A DNA stretch of 64,000 nt from Chrysophaeum taylorii. Its lineage: Eukaryota; Sar; Pelagophyceae; Pelagomonadales; Pelagomonadaceae. Below are positions 20,735-30,837 of this stretch, piece after piece. Position numbers and translations under genes: made by a program. Each line of letters opens with the position of its first letter. Position 1 is the stretch's first letter. Under the pieces are notes generated by a model. It ran no database searches. It was not told where the DNA came from and saw nothing but the letters and a program-made list of their open reading frames with translations. The stretch is from contig JAQMWT010000342.1 of NCBI GenBank assembly GCA_029834535.1, forward strand, positions 47,064-111,063. Reading direction: 5' to 3'.

Positions 20735-23338
20735 GTTGTTCGTTAAAAGCACATAGTCTGAACTGTAGTGAGCGAAGTTCCATTTTACGCGCTTTTGCTT
20801 GTTGTAGCGAATAAATTGGTAGAGTTGGCAACAGGTTACTGAGTCTAAACAAAGTAATCATGACATTATCATCGATTTTACTCTGGATAGATGATTGTCC
20901 TTTAAATTCAACTCCATAAAGATGTATACCAAGTTTATCTTCTCCCCATTGTGTCATACTAATGATGCGCAGATCGGGATCGTTATGGTCGTTTTGCTTG
21001 GGTAGGAAAAGCGCAACGTCTAGCTTTACATATCCCACATTTGGATGCTTTGGGAGAGCGGGAATGACCGTCCTTATAATCATAGCATGTGTGATATTCT
21101 GCGTATCCGTAGCAGTCTGGATAGCAGGTGATAAGGACTCGGGTAGCTTTACGATGTGGATAGGATCAGCATAACGTTTAAAGTTAATTACATGTTGAGA
21201 CGCACATATGTCAGCATATCCTGGCGTAGTCATTAGCGGCAAATTGTACTCGTTGTACAGTTTAAGCATTGTTGCATAACAGGCATGTGTTGAGCTTTGA
21301 CCAAACACGTACTGTGTCATGAAACTTTGCGTTTGTTCGGAAGGCACAACGACGAGTGCAAAACCAGTGTTTAATTTTGGTAGCAACACAGGGGGATCTG
21401 TACCATCTTCATTGGTTAAATTACTGGGGAGCTCTGAGTGCGAAGAAGTTTCCCGAGCTTGACGACGAACAATAGCATTCTGAGCTTTAGCATTTATGTG
21501 CTGCAGTAGCGGCTGAGGGATGTTATCGATTTCATCATTTTTAATTGACAGGAAAGTGTGGAACATTTTCTCTGTATCAGCAGTCCCCCTCTGCTCCGCA
21601 TCACTGGGGGATGCTTCCGGGGCAGATGTTTCAGTTTGATACTTTTCTTCTGAAACACGAGATTCCTTATCGGCTTCTAAGAGGTTCACAATGGTATTGG
21701 ACATAGTATCAACTCGAGATAAGTAGAGATGAACTTGGGTGGCTTCATCAGGATCTAAGGACTGTGTCGAAGCTTGAGAAGCGGTTGTCCAGAGGGTACT
21801 CAATAAGCTTTTCATTTCCTCCTGTACCATTTTAGAGTCGGTGGAAGGATTGGGATTCGCTTCCTGCAATTTACCAAACAGGTGGCGAAGACGATCAACT
21901 TGATAAGTAGCCCGGTCCATAAGAGACATATTAGAGCGTGCATTACGGTTAGAGGAAGATGAGTAGACAGGACGATCGAAGCTGGTACCTTTGACGTTAT
22001 AATTTGAAGGTGAACGATAGTACGACGTGTCACGGGGTGAGATTGTCGATGCTTTATCTTTTGCATTACGAAGCTTACGAGCGTTGAAGCCAGACTGTCC
22101 AGCTACAGTAGCTAACAACGAGTAAGCGTTGTTTAGAGAATCGTGGGATTGATGAATAGTATCCATCAATAATACCTTAGGTGGCTTGGTAGCGGTAGTA
22201 CCAGGGATGTAAGGGATCCAGGAAGCGGGTTTATCCAAGCGTCGGTTAGAGGAAAACTTTGTTTCATTGTATATCTTTAACAAGAACTCCAATAACGGAC
22301 GAACGTCGTTAGGATCAACTAGCTTTAACAATTCGGGATCGTGACTCGAGTTGTTCCCAGAGCGTGTCTCGTAGAGTTTACACCATTCCAATAACGATTG
22401 AGAATAGCGCTCGTGATCCGAGGGATTAGCATATAGACGGTAGATCTCCTCGTGAGCTTTAAGAGTGATTATGGAGTTATTAAATTGGATTGATGCTCCA
22501 TCATTATTTAATTGCTTTGCCTGAGATTGAAAGGCAGGCAGTTGTTCGACAAATACATGGGCATACAAATTTACATTTAGAGACATTCGATTAAACTGAG
22601 ATTTAATCTCCGTTACATCTGTACAAGACACTGTCTCATAGTAATGATAGGCTAAAAGCATTACAGCAGGTAATTTATTGGGATGTGCAGGGATTGCATA
22701 AATTTTCTTTAGTTGAGGCCACATAGCGAGAGCGAGCTTTTCCTGGGACTCGAGGTTAAAGAATATGTACGAAAAACCAGCATAAGTTTCGCAGTGTTCG
22801 AACCAATCGGCATTAGAGAGACCTGTAAAGGACATGTTAGTTAAAGATGAATCATACACAATTGATTTAGGGAATCGGGTATCTAATAAACTGAGGACAC
22901 GTTTGACATCCTTATTTAATTCATGACGGACGAGGTTGTACGACTCTTGGTAGTAAAGTCGTTTAAGGTTGTTACGGGCATCAACCGTTAGTTGATGGGA
23001 AGAGTTGACGTGACAAGTCTTTAAATATTCGGGCATGGCATCTTCATCAGGTAAGTTTAAATCATTAATTTGTTCAGCTTTCCATTGAGCGAAGATAATA
23101 TCAACTTCTTGTTCAAGAATTGATTATATTCCGGAGCATTCCTGGTGTAAGCTTCATATGAATCAAAGCAGAATAACGCGTCCACATATGGACTTGTCAT
23201 ATGCCTGCGAAGCGTTTCGATTTGTAAGCTCACCTTAGTTGAATTATCTTGGAAACGTAATCCTGCGTTAATCTTATCAACGAGGATTTGTTCTTGTTTG
23301 TAGATATCAGTGGTAGATATTGTTTTTTGTTTTGACAT
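20735..23338 (-). pseudogene. Copia A gag and protease
   Basis: Starts at the ATG at 23338 (MSKQKTISTTDIYKQ). A frame change near 23110 splits it from a 791-residue ORF (23036-20661) that continues the protein. The N-terminal part is alpha-helical capsid-like sequence; no CCHC zinc knuckle is visible. SPSDAEQRG lies about 21620-21580. Near 21216-21180 the sequence YADICASQHVIN matches the copia aspartic protease active site (DSGAS.H), with Ile-Cys replacing Ser-Gly. The last residues of the ORF come from the inserted Helitron-like repeat, so the natural end is lost. Gag forms the particle and protease matures the polyprotein. Confidence 0.8.
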
Positions 23339-23797
23339 GATTGTGACCTATTAAGAGATAGGTTATAGGATTGATAGACATATTCGACACATAAGAGTGA
23401 GGGGTTTCTCGAGTGCGGGTAATATGTACAGTACACTATTTTAAGCGTGGGCTTATTTACAAGACCAAACAAATCAACATGCTATTTAAAAACAGGATGA
23501 CTTGAGACTGAAGAATCGAGCAGTCAGTCTTTTGTTGGGGAATAGAAGGAAAAACCCGTACAAGTTTCCGCGGCTTGTATAGGGAAAATTTTAATTTTAT
23601 TAGCTATGCGAGTGCATATGACCAGTGACCGACCCAACTCGGTCACAAACCAAATTAACTGGTGGGCATATACCGTCACATAACAAATATGTACAGTAGA
23701 CCACCGCCAAACACATTGTCGCATTGTACTCGTGATCAGGCGCAAATTGATCACTCCATTTATACGTACAACGCAGTTGGGCTGACACACCTACGCA

Positions 23798-23812
23798 CCT
23801 GGGCCCATAACC
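23798..23812 (-). promoter_or_regulatory. Primer-binding site matching the anticodon arm of initiator tRNA-Met
   Basis: The plus strand reads CCTGGGCCCATAACC directly against the 5' LTR. Fourteen of these bases are the anticodon stem-loop of eukaryotic initiator tRNA-Met (CTGGGCCCATAACC). The minus-strand RNA would therefore pair with the anticodon arm and not the 3' CCA end, as in Drosophila copia, which uses a tRNA half as primer. A slightly altered version (with three extra bases) is beside the LTR at 25511. Confidence 0.8.
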
Positions 23813-24223
23813 TGGAGAGATTTGACCCTCTCCGGGTACTACATGGTAGAGACTGCGTGCAGTCTTAGGCGTGTACAGACCATTCCGCTTGTCACATGCC
23901 ACTACACAAGGTAGGGATTTAAGCCCTAACTCCTTAAGGACATTAGGTCCCATAGAAGCCTTCACACTGACAACGAGGAACGAAGCCTCTGTTAATTAAA
24001 CAGAACACCCCGTACCTGACGGTACGCACCTGGAGGGAGGCCTACTCCATGTTGGAAGAGAGCTTCAGACTGGGTTCTTCATAGTCGTGAAAAGTATAAT
24101 TGCGGAAGGGGTAAGGAAGGAAGGGAGGAACGAGAGAAAGCCGTATTACGGAGAGAAAACCCTCGTGTAGAGATATGTGTGAAATGTTCCAGTGTCGCAC
24201 ACATAATAGTGTAGCTCTCTGGA
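23813..24223 (-). repeat. 5' LTR of copia A
   Basis: 411 bp, matching 10493-10903. At its outer end the last 13 bases, gtagctctctgga, are duplicated (24224-24236) before the flanking DNA begins. Confidence 0.93.
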
Positions 24224-24236
24224 GTAGCTCTCTGGA

Positions 24237-24717
24237 CGAAGGCCGCGAAGGCCGCGAGCCGCGGAAATTGGCTCATCTGAGGGAGATCGCCCACGAGGTG
24301 ACCGTGGGGAATGGCTTCAAATCAAAGCGGGACTTTCAGTTTAAACGTCCTCGAGGAAGCCGAGAAAGACGGCCACCTTCTCGAGAGCTCTAGGTCCACA
24401 AAGCGGCGGATGGACCTTGTCTGCAAGGTCAAAGGCTGCGAGTTCTTGCGCGTCTTCCAGGTGCCACGCGGGTGTGACGGGCCCGCCGGCACGTGCACGG
24501 CCGCCGTACCTTCATTTCTGGGGATTTCATGCCAACTGCCACCCAGGCCAAGTCCAACTATACGGCCAAGCATCTTGAAAGTATTCTCAAGGACGCCGTC
24601 CTAGCATCATCCATCGAGGGCCTGCAAGGCGGCAACCGCATGAAGAAGACCGAGATCGAAGTCACGAGCAAGGTACTCACAGCCACCCCGCTGGGAACCC
24701 AGACAGCAGCGACTTAA
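24237..24717 (+). pseudogene. Right part of the locus split by copia A; unassigned protein fragments
   Basis: Three overlapping frames hold protein-like stretches: a charged segment (EGREGREPRKLAHLREI), then VCKVKGCEFLRVFQVPR with a C..xxGC pair, then SNYTAKHLESILKDAVL and a stop at 24717. The Cys-rich segment might be part of a transposase zinc finger (for example Mutator-like), but I cannot show it. The left part of the same locus is at 10325-10492. Confidence 0.3.
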
Positions 24718-25089
24718 CTGTGACCTATTTATTTAGCTTAATTTGATGCATCGCAAAGCTAAGTTAGAATCAACTCAAGGGTTAGTATCATGCACCAACT
24801 AAGTGGTTCCAACAAATAAGTAAAAAAAAATGATGTAACTAAGACCTTATTGCTCTATCTTAGTCAATAGTTTGCTCTACTTAAGTAGCATCTAACTAAG
24901 TTTCTGAATTAAGCCAATATGGAGCAAATTAAGCTAAAATGAGCCCACTTAAGCCAATGTCGTTGCTCTAATTGCGACGACCCCTAATAATATTATAAAG
25001 CGAATTATTTTCTGGTCCGTTTAAAAAAGCTTGATGTCCGGGGGAACACGACGATCTCGTCCGCGGCAAAATGGGGTCGGCTGCGGCCT
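24718..25089. other. AT-rich intergenic region
   Basis: No gene. Contains many ctaagt/aagcttaa-like words and ends near 24972 with ctaattgcga, which is the inverted counterpart of tcgcaattag at about 9690. Together they could be the remnants of a transposon that surrounded the locus before copia A entered. Confidence 0.35.
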
Positions 25090-25831
25090 AATACCGCTCC
25101 TTGAATGATAGGGCGCTGGTGGGTTGGAGGTATCCTGTTCGGTGACTAAAGTCGACTGTGGAGTGTTCGAACGAATGGAAACCGATATGAAAGAAGGGTT
25201 CGCACGTAATGTGAACTATGATTAATTGCAGCGTGGGCTTATGTACGAGACCAAACAGTTCACCATGCCAGATAAAAAACCCGCGCATGTGTTCCGCAAC
25301 ATGCGATGGAAAAGGTTAGTTTTATTAAGTTTTATTAAATCACACGAGTGCACCCGTGACCGACCCAAATTAAATAGTGGGCAGGCACCAATGAAAAATA
25401 TGTACAGTAGACCAACACTTTTTTGTCTTGTAATCAGGCGTGAACTGATCACTTCAAGCGCACAAAACAAATGGACTAGCACACCTACGCGTTCTGGGCC
25501 CATAATAACCTGGAGAGGTTTGACCCTCTCCGGGTATATGGTAGAGACCGCGTGCGGTCTTAGGCGTGTACAGACCATTTCGCTTGTCACGTCTTACTAC
25601 ACAAGGTACGGATTAAGCTCCTCACTTCTCCAGGGATCCCGGTGAAGCTTTATTTCTTTCACAATGACAACGAGGCACAGAGCTACTGCTATTTAAACAA
25701 CAGACTCTGGTCCTTACGGCGCGCAAGGTGGATTTCTCCTGTCAGGAAGAAAGCACTAGTCTAGGTAGGTTGAAAGCGGAAGGAGAAGGGGATGAGTGAA
25801 AGCCGTATTAATTGGGAGAGAAAACCTTCAT
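25090..25831 (-). mobile_element. Truncated copia 5' end (LTR plus leader)
   Basis: LTR sequence at 25511-25831 is clearly related to but more diverged than the copia A LTRs. Left of it lies a leader matching 23400-23812, including ctgggcccat and the words GLVHKPTL. The gag ORF is missing, and the outer end of the LTR is replaced from about 25832 by a Helitron-like repeat. Confidence 0.75.
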
Positions 25832-26603
25832 GAGGGGGGGGGTGTGTTTGGGGGGCATTTTGTCCCCGATTCAGGGTAAGGATCAGGTAGGCGCACGAGC
25901 CGACATTGATCCTCCTCCAAGGCGTCTACGGCGACCTCGCAGACTGTTTCCACGACCCGCGGCGGCTCTTTTTAGCCAGCGCGCCATTCTCACGCCCCGT
26001 CGAAACGATGTTGTCGATGCTGACAACGCGCGCATGAATGACCGCGGCCTTTTTTTCCCGGAGACGAGGCGTCGGAGTTCTTTTCGGCCGACTAGGTTGG
26101 GTCTTTTGGAAGACGATGGCTCGCTCTTTCCAGTCGTCGAGTTTTCGACTCCCCGACAACCAACGGCATGCTGACTTTGATCGCGAGCTTAAAAAAGTCT
26201 TCGCAACCTCGACCCGTCGCACGGCCACTGCAACGGTACCAGATACGTGATCGATCGCGTCGTTGTCACCGAGGCTCCTCCAACCTGGATCCCTTAAGGC
26301 CCGCCGACGCCAAACGATCACGAAGATCCAGGGCCAGACGCCCCGCGAGGTCGGCGCCCTCTTGCCCACAAGCCCGTCTTCTGCCACGTCCAGCTCTCCG
26401 TGGCTCTCTGTCGAGTAGGCAACCCCGAGGATATCCTCTTCTTGGTCGACGACTCCACCCTACTCCACACGTGCTGCGCAATACCGATAAGCCCCCCTCC
26501 CGGCGTCTACACGCGCACTAGAGGTGAACTTACTGGGACCAGACCTGAACTACTTACTGGGGTTAGAGATTGTGACTAGGTGAACTTACTGGCCTGCACT
26601 TGT
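25832..26603 (+). mobile_element. PIF1-helicase-derived Helitron-like repeat, copy ii
   Basis: Plus-strand copy that cuts the LTR at 25832. It has a G-rich 5' tract, then gggtaaggatcaggtagg, the helicase remnant (about 25900-26450, with RAILTPRRNDV and TNGMLTLIASL) and a 3' end GGCCTGCACTTGTAG. The 5' terminal CTACTAATCG block seen in copies i, iv and vi is absent. Confidence 0.78.
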
Positions 26604-26709
26604 AGTCTCACTAATTAAGGATGAAGCTGATGTCAATGGCGCTTCACCATCTAAAGTGAGTCAATCATCTCTTCAAAATATCACAACAACAAGATACCTA
26701 AAAGACTAG

Positions 26710-27560
26710 ACAAGTGCAGGCCAAAGTAAATTGACCTGGTCCCATCTCTAGCCCCACATTCACCTGGTCCCTACCCCACAAAGTTTCGCTGACTTCGACA
26801 CTGTCCTCACTCGGACCCTTCAAGTGCAGGCCAGTAAGGCCACTTGGAACCAAAGCTAACCCCCAGTAGTTCAGCCCCTCGTCCTTCAACAAGGGCGTTT
26901 CACTTCTTCGATCTCTGTGCAAGACGCATGAAAAAAAAATGCGGTGTGCTGCGGGAGAGAGGGCGGCTACCCGAGAACCTCGCCGACAGTGCGCGCGTAG
27001 ACGCCGGGAGGGGGCTTATCGGTATTGCGCAGCACGTATGGGAGTCGTCGACCCTGAAGAGGATAGCCTCGGCGGGGTTGCCGACTCGACAGGGAGCCAC
27101 CACGTATACGCTGGCCGTGGCAGAAGACGGGCAAGAGGACGTCGGTCCTGTCTGGCCCTTGTTGATCGTTTGGCGTCGGCGGAACTTAAAGGGATACTGT
27201 GGTTGTTGGAGGTTTGACACGATGATGATGTATCGGGTGGGTGCCGTTGCAGCGGCCGTGACAAGAGACTCTCGCGCTCAGAGTCAGCATGCCGTTGGTT
27301 GTCAGGGAGTTGAAAACTCGACGACTGGAAAGAGCGAGGCATCGTCTTCCAAAAAGACCCAACCTAGTCGGCCGAAAAGAACTCCGACGCCTCGTCTCCG
27401 GGAAAAAAATGCCGCGGTCATTCATGCGCGCGTTGTCAGCATCGACAAAACATCGTTTCGACGGCGCGTGAGAATGGCGCGCTGGCTAAAAAGAGCCGCC
27501 GCGGGTCGTGGAAAGAGGATCAGCCTACCTAAGCCTAACCCGGAGGTTGTCTCTCGGCAC
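26710..27560 (-). mobile_element. PIF1-helicase-derived Helitron-like repeat, copy iii
   Basis: Minus-strand copy. Its helicase remnant is more diverged; it reads FKFRRRQTINK, an alignment with FKxRRRQxxxxTINKSQG of PIF1/Helitron helicases. Two 3' ends (caagtgcaggcc at 26711 and 26821 on the plus strand) suggest two overlapping or nested fragments. Confidence 0.72.
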
Positions 27561-27781
27561 CGCGGTTAGGCTAACGGCTTGCCGTCCCCCCTTACACCCT
27601 CTCGTTCCAGCGCTCTCCCCCCACTCACTCTAATATGATCATCGGGACCTTTGAGAATACTCCTAAACCCTAGACCACCACCGTGTCCACCACCACCACC
27701 AGACCAGACGACGAAAAATCACTCGTCGCCTGGATTGTGTTGCTTCCACCCACATCAAAGAAGCAGCCACGCGCCACCTGT

Positions 27782-29320
27782 TTATGCTTTTTTGAGGATG
27801 CGGTCGATGTGGGCGAATACGGGGTCCATCGCCGGAATGGGGGCGTTGGCCGGGGGGTCGGGGTGGTCTTCGAGCCATTTTCTGCAGTGTTTTTTCGTGG
27901 CGACGTGGAGGGGGGCGTATCGCGCGTTGAGGTGACCGAGGCGCGCGATGTCGATCAAAAGATTCGCGAGGCGAACGTAATGCTTATCATCATCATCATC
28001 ATCGCTAACCCTTTTTTCGGCGGCGCTCGAGACGAGGTTCCAAAGGCCGTACCGGGACCGCGGTAATTCGATCTCCTCGTCAACCCCCAAACACACGACT
28101 TTCCAGTTGTTTCGCGTTGTTGTTATCTTTGCGCGGAAGCTGTCTTCGGGGGCGTAAACAACGTAAGAATTTTTTTTGAGTTCCACGATTTCGCACGGAA
28201 TTGATTTTCGTAAACTCTCGAAATCAGAAAAAAAATCTTCTTTAACTTTAAATTCTCGAAGAGATTTTGGACCAATCACTTTCCTCAGCTTCGCGAGGGT
28301 TTCGTCCTTGCGGCGCCGGAGACCGGCGCAGAGTTTGGGAATCCGAGAGACGTCGCCCGTCGTCGCCATATCCAAAACTTTTTGCGCAACCAATTCGTGA
28401 GTCCGGAGAGTCGTTAACGACGCCGAGACCCACGCGTCCAACGGCCCTCCCCTCAGCGCTTCGAGCTTTGGGATCACGTCTCGCGGCAGCGACGTGGTAA
28501 ACCATTCCAGAAGCTCGCGGTGTTCGGCGAGCACTCTGTCTCTCTCTTCGTTTTGTCGTCTCGCTTCTTCGTTTCGCTTTTGGATTCGAATTTCTTCTTT
28601 TTTTCGCTCCTCGAGTTCGCGTCTCCGCGCGTCCTCTCTCTCTTTAGCTTCTCTTTCAGCCTCCAAGCGCGCGACTTTTGCGCGCTCGGCCTCGCGCTCG
28701 GCCTCTCGTCGAGCCACCCAGCGCCTCCGCTCTTCCTCTTCCTGTCTCTCGACTTCCTTTTGTCTTTCTTGTCTCTCGCGCTCTTCGCGCTCTTGACGTT
28801 CGCGCTCCTGATGATGTCTCTCGACTTCCTTTTGTCTTTCTTGACGTTCGCGCTCTTCGCGCTCTTGACGTTCGCGCTCCTGATGATGTCTCTCGACTTC
28901 CTTTTGTCTTTCTTGACGTTCGCGCTCTTCGCGCTCTTGACGTTCGCGCTCCTGATGATGTCTCTCGACTTCCTTTTGTCTTTCTTGACGTTCGCGCTCT
29001 TCGCGCTCTTGACGTTCGCGCTCCTGATGATGTCTCTCGACTTCCTTTTGTCTTTCTTGACGTTCGCGCTCTTCGCGCTCTTGACGTTCGCGCTCAAGCT
29101 GCTCCTGCTGCGGCGCCTGGTCTGTCCTCGCACGCTTGGCCGGGGGCTGGCCCGCGGCAGCCGCAGCCTTTGCCATTCGCTTTTCGATTCGTCGGCGATA
29201 ATCCTCAAAATTTCCTTTCGATCTATCGAACATTTCCCGCTCGAAGGTCCGCGCCGTCTCGAGCTGCGTCTCCGGCGCCACGCCCTGCAGCTCCCCGAGC
29301 CGCCTCGCGATCTCGGCAAC
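27782..29320 (-). CDS. KIX-like domain protein with long charged coiled coil (last exon)
   Basis: The exon opens after a plausible acceptor (ttttag) at 29320 and stops at 27782, about 512 residues. Residues about 20-55 (TARTFEREMFDRSKGNFEDY followed by RRRIEKRM) follow the second half of the KIX fold of mediator/CBP-type proteins (A..FE..xF..S...DY...I..KM). A Lys/Ala stretch leads to KRARTD, a possible nuclear signal, then roughly 120 residues of Glu/Arg-rich repeats built on a 24-residue (72-bp) unit, which should form a long charged helix. The final 240 residues are non-repetitive, unassigned sequence. An upstream exon ending near 29430 (donor GTAAGG) is possible. KIX domains bind activator peptides in the nucleus; that role is inference. 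Confidence 0.6.
   Translation of the reverse strand, partial: VAEIARRLGELQGVAPETQLETARTFEREMFDRSKGNFEDYRRRIEKRMAKAAAAAGQPPAKRARTDQAPQQEQLERERQEREERERQERQKEVERHHQERERQEREERERQERQKEVERHHQERERQEREERERQERQKEVERHHQERERQEREERERQERQKEVERHHQERERQEREERERQERQKEVERQEEEERRRWVARREAEREAERAKVARLEAEREAKEREDARRRELEERKKEEIRIQKRNEEARRQNEERDRVLAEHRELLEWFTTSLPRDVIPKLEALRGGPLDAWVSASLTTLRTHELVAQKVLDMATTGDVSRIPKLCAGLRRRKDETLAKLRKVIGPKSLREFKVKEDFFSDFESLRKSIPCEIVELKKNSYVVYAPEDSFRAKITTTRNNWKVVCLGVDEEIELPRSRYGLWNLVSSAAEKRVSDDDDDDKHYVRLANLLIDIARLGHLNARYAPLHVATKKHCRKWLEDHPDPPANAPIPAMDPVFAHIDRILKKA
28796..29100 (-). repeat. 72-bp tandem repeats encoding charged helix
   Basis: About four copies of a 72-bp unit, nearly identical. 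Because the period is a multiple of three and lacks stops, several frames on both strands stay open through it, which creates large spurious ORFs. Confidence 0.9.
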
Positions 29321-29629
29321 CTAAAACGGACCGCCTCAAAAATACGCTAAACACGCAACCCACCATCGTCGACCGCGCATCCATTATTATCCTAAACCCC
29401 CGTCACAACTATTTTGCCTTACCCTCGACGAGTTTTTTATGGTGGTGGTGAGCTTGCGAAGCGAGTCGCGTAGGTCTGCGGCATGGGCAACCCCCCCCCC
29501 GTGACCGAACCGACCGCCGCTTTTTTGTAGAAAGAGATCCTAAGACACCGCGGCGATACGCAAGGAGATAGCGACGCGCGGCCTCGAGAGCAACAAGCGG
29601 ACATCGGTGGACACCAGACGTATTATTAC

Positions 29630-29839
29630 GTGGTCTGCGCGAGACGGATAATCGCCCCATTCTGGAGTGATCCCAAAATCTTCTCTCCGAGAGGGAGCGC
29701 GTCTTTGATAATAATCGACTCGGGGTCGTCGAGTCAAAACGCGAAACTCGACGACGACCCCCTCGAGAAGAAAATGCGAGAGGCAACGCGAACGCGTGCC
29801 GTTACGCCTGCATTAAAAACTCGCACTACCGTAAGTGAA
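29630..29839 (+). CDS. Possible exon of an unassigned gene
   Basis: Open stretch with protein-like composition (IIAPFWSDPKIFSPRG, then an acidic/basic helix) followed by a good donor GTAAGTG at 29831. The surrounding 29330-29630 shows no other gene. Family unknown; the call rests on composition and the donor only. Confidence 0.3.
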
Positions 29840-30029
29840 CACCTCCTCATCCTCCTCCTCGAGCATCTCGAAAACCCCGCCCCGCCGCAAGATCTCCCCA
29901 GGAGCTGCTGCTGCCGCACCGTCGAGCACTGTACGAGAATTTAAGTCGGCAAATAATACAAGCTGCGGCGCGAAGGGATGTCAAGACATATCGAGAGCCT
30001 CGCTCCGGAAGATCGCTGACACCAAACCT

Positions 30030-30260
30030 AGTCATCATCAAAATACGAGTCTCAAATATGACAAGTTTGATGTGATTATTATTGTTCGAAATTTGATCAC
30101 ACCAAATTGAATGAAGTTTGATCACAAAAGAGCTATACAAGTTTTGTCACTTGTATTGATTGCGCAAACTCAAGTTTGATCCCGCGAGTTTGATCACAAC
30201 GTTTTTTCATCAACGATGTTACAAGTTTGGTCACAAAGCCTCCTCCAAGTTTGAACCATA
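30030..30260. repeat. AT-rich cluster of AAGTTTGATCACA-like words
   Basis: About seven related words (aagtttgatgtg, aatttgatcacac, aagtttgatcaca, agtttgatccc, gtttgatcaca, aagtttggtcaca, aagtttgaacc) in 200 bp. Could be binding sites, a decayed element end or a diverged minisatellite. Confidence 0.55.
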
Positions 30261-30444
30261 CTCACGCGCATCAACAACATGCGAACACTCGCAGAACAAC
30301 ATCCACAAACACGTAAGACAGCGCTGATACCGCGCTGTTTCGTCGTCGCCCGCCCAACTTTATTCATTCGGATGCGCCTTATTATTAGTTCTCGATGTTT
30401 ATAACACACTACAGCGAACGATCCCGGTTCGTCATCTCGCGCCT

Positions 30445-30837
30445 TTATTGTTGCAAATGTCTATCAAACGCCGAAAAGAAGAGCCGCCCGACTTGCCCTC
30501 CATCATAAAACCCTCGATGAGGGGACCGACGCGGCCTCGTGCTTCGCGGCGCGATAGCCGGATCTTTTTTTGTCGGCACGAAGGTTCCGAGAGCAGGTGT
30601 GCCTTTTACAACAACACGCGCGACGACAGTATTGTCTACTCGCACATCACGACGAGCAGCACGCGCATAAAAGCTGTAGCCTCGTATCTTGAAATTGGAC
30701 GACAACGCTGTCGCGCTGCTGTTGTTAACCACGTTGTTGTTGTACGCGCCGTCTAAAAACTTGCCGCCCGTGTCGAACATCAGATGCTGCTGCAAGTCGG
30801 CCTCGCCAACACGCGTGCTGAACTTGGCATTTATAGG
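30445..30837 (-). CDS. Hypothetical protein
   Basis: Minus-strand ORF of about 125 residues with a globular first half (KFSTRVGEADLQQHLMFDTG, then NNNVVNNSSATAL and KIRGYSFYARAARR) and a basic C-terminus. It opens just upstream of the Met at 30795. No family recognised. The ORF upstream (31194-30838) is on the same strand and could be a preceding exon. Confidence 0.35.
   Translation of the reverse strand, partial: PINAKFSTRVGEADLQQHLMFDTGGKFLDGAYNNNVVNNSSATALSSNFKIRGYSFYARAARRDVRVDNTVVARVVVKGTPALGTFVPTKKDPAIAPRSTRPRRSPHRGFYDGGQVGRLFFSAFDRHLQQ

Larger units (their letters stand above)
10493..24223 (-). mobile_element. Ty1/copia LTR retrotransposon carrying a C5 DNA methyltransferase (copia A)
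   Basis: Minus-strand element of 13.73 kb bounded by two 411-bp LTRs (10493-10903 and 23813-24223) that differ at about six positions. Order 5' to 3': LTR, primer-binding site, gag, protease motif, C5 methyltransferase, integrase zinc-binding and core, RT, RNase H, an extra 3' ORF, polypurine tract, LTR. The protease-integrase-RT-RNase H order and the RNase H/RT signatures identify Ty1/copia. It has been hit by two SINE-like insertions (11477-11841, 15826-16185) and one Helitron-like repeat (about 19694-20722). Frames are broken in gag, between the two methyltransferase halves, and in integrase, and part of RT is missing, so this copy is defective. Putative 5-bp TSD cgagg/cgaag is imperfect. 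Confidence 0.92.

Noticed and set aside
28796-29100. CRISPR-like regular repeats
   Set aside because: Repeats are contiguous without unique spacers and lie in a coding region of a eukaryotic genome.
28474-29451. Long ORFs on the plus strand and in another minus frame across the 72-bp repeats
   Set aside because: By-products of a stop-free repeat; only the 29320-27782 frame extends into non-repetitive protein-like sequence on both sides.
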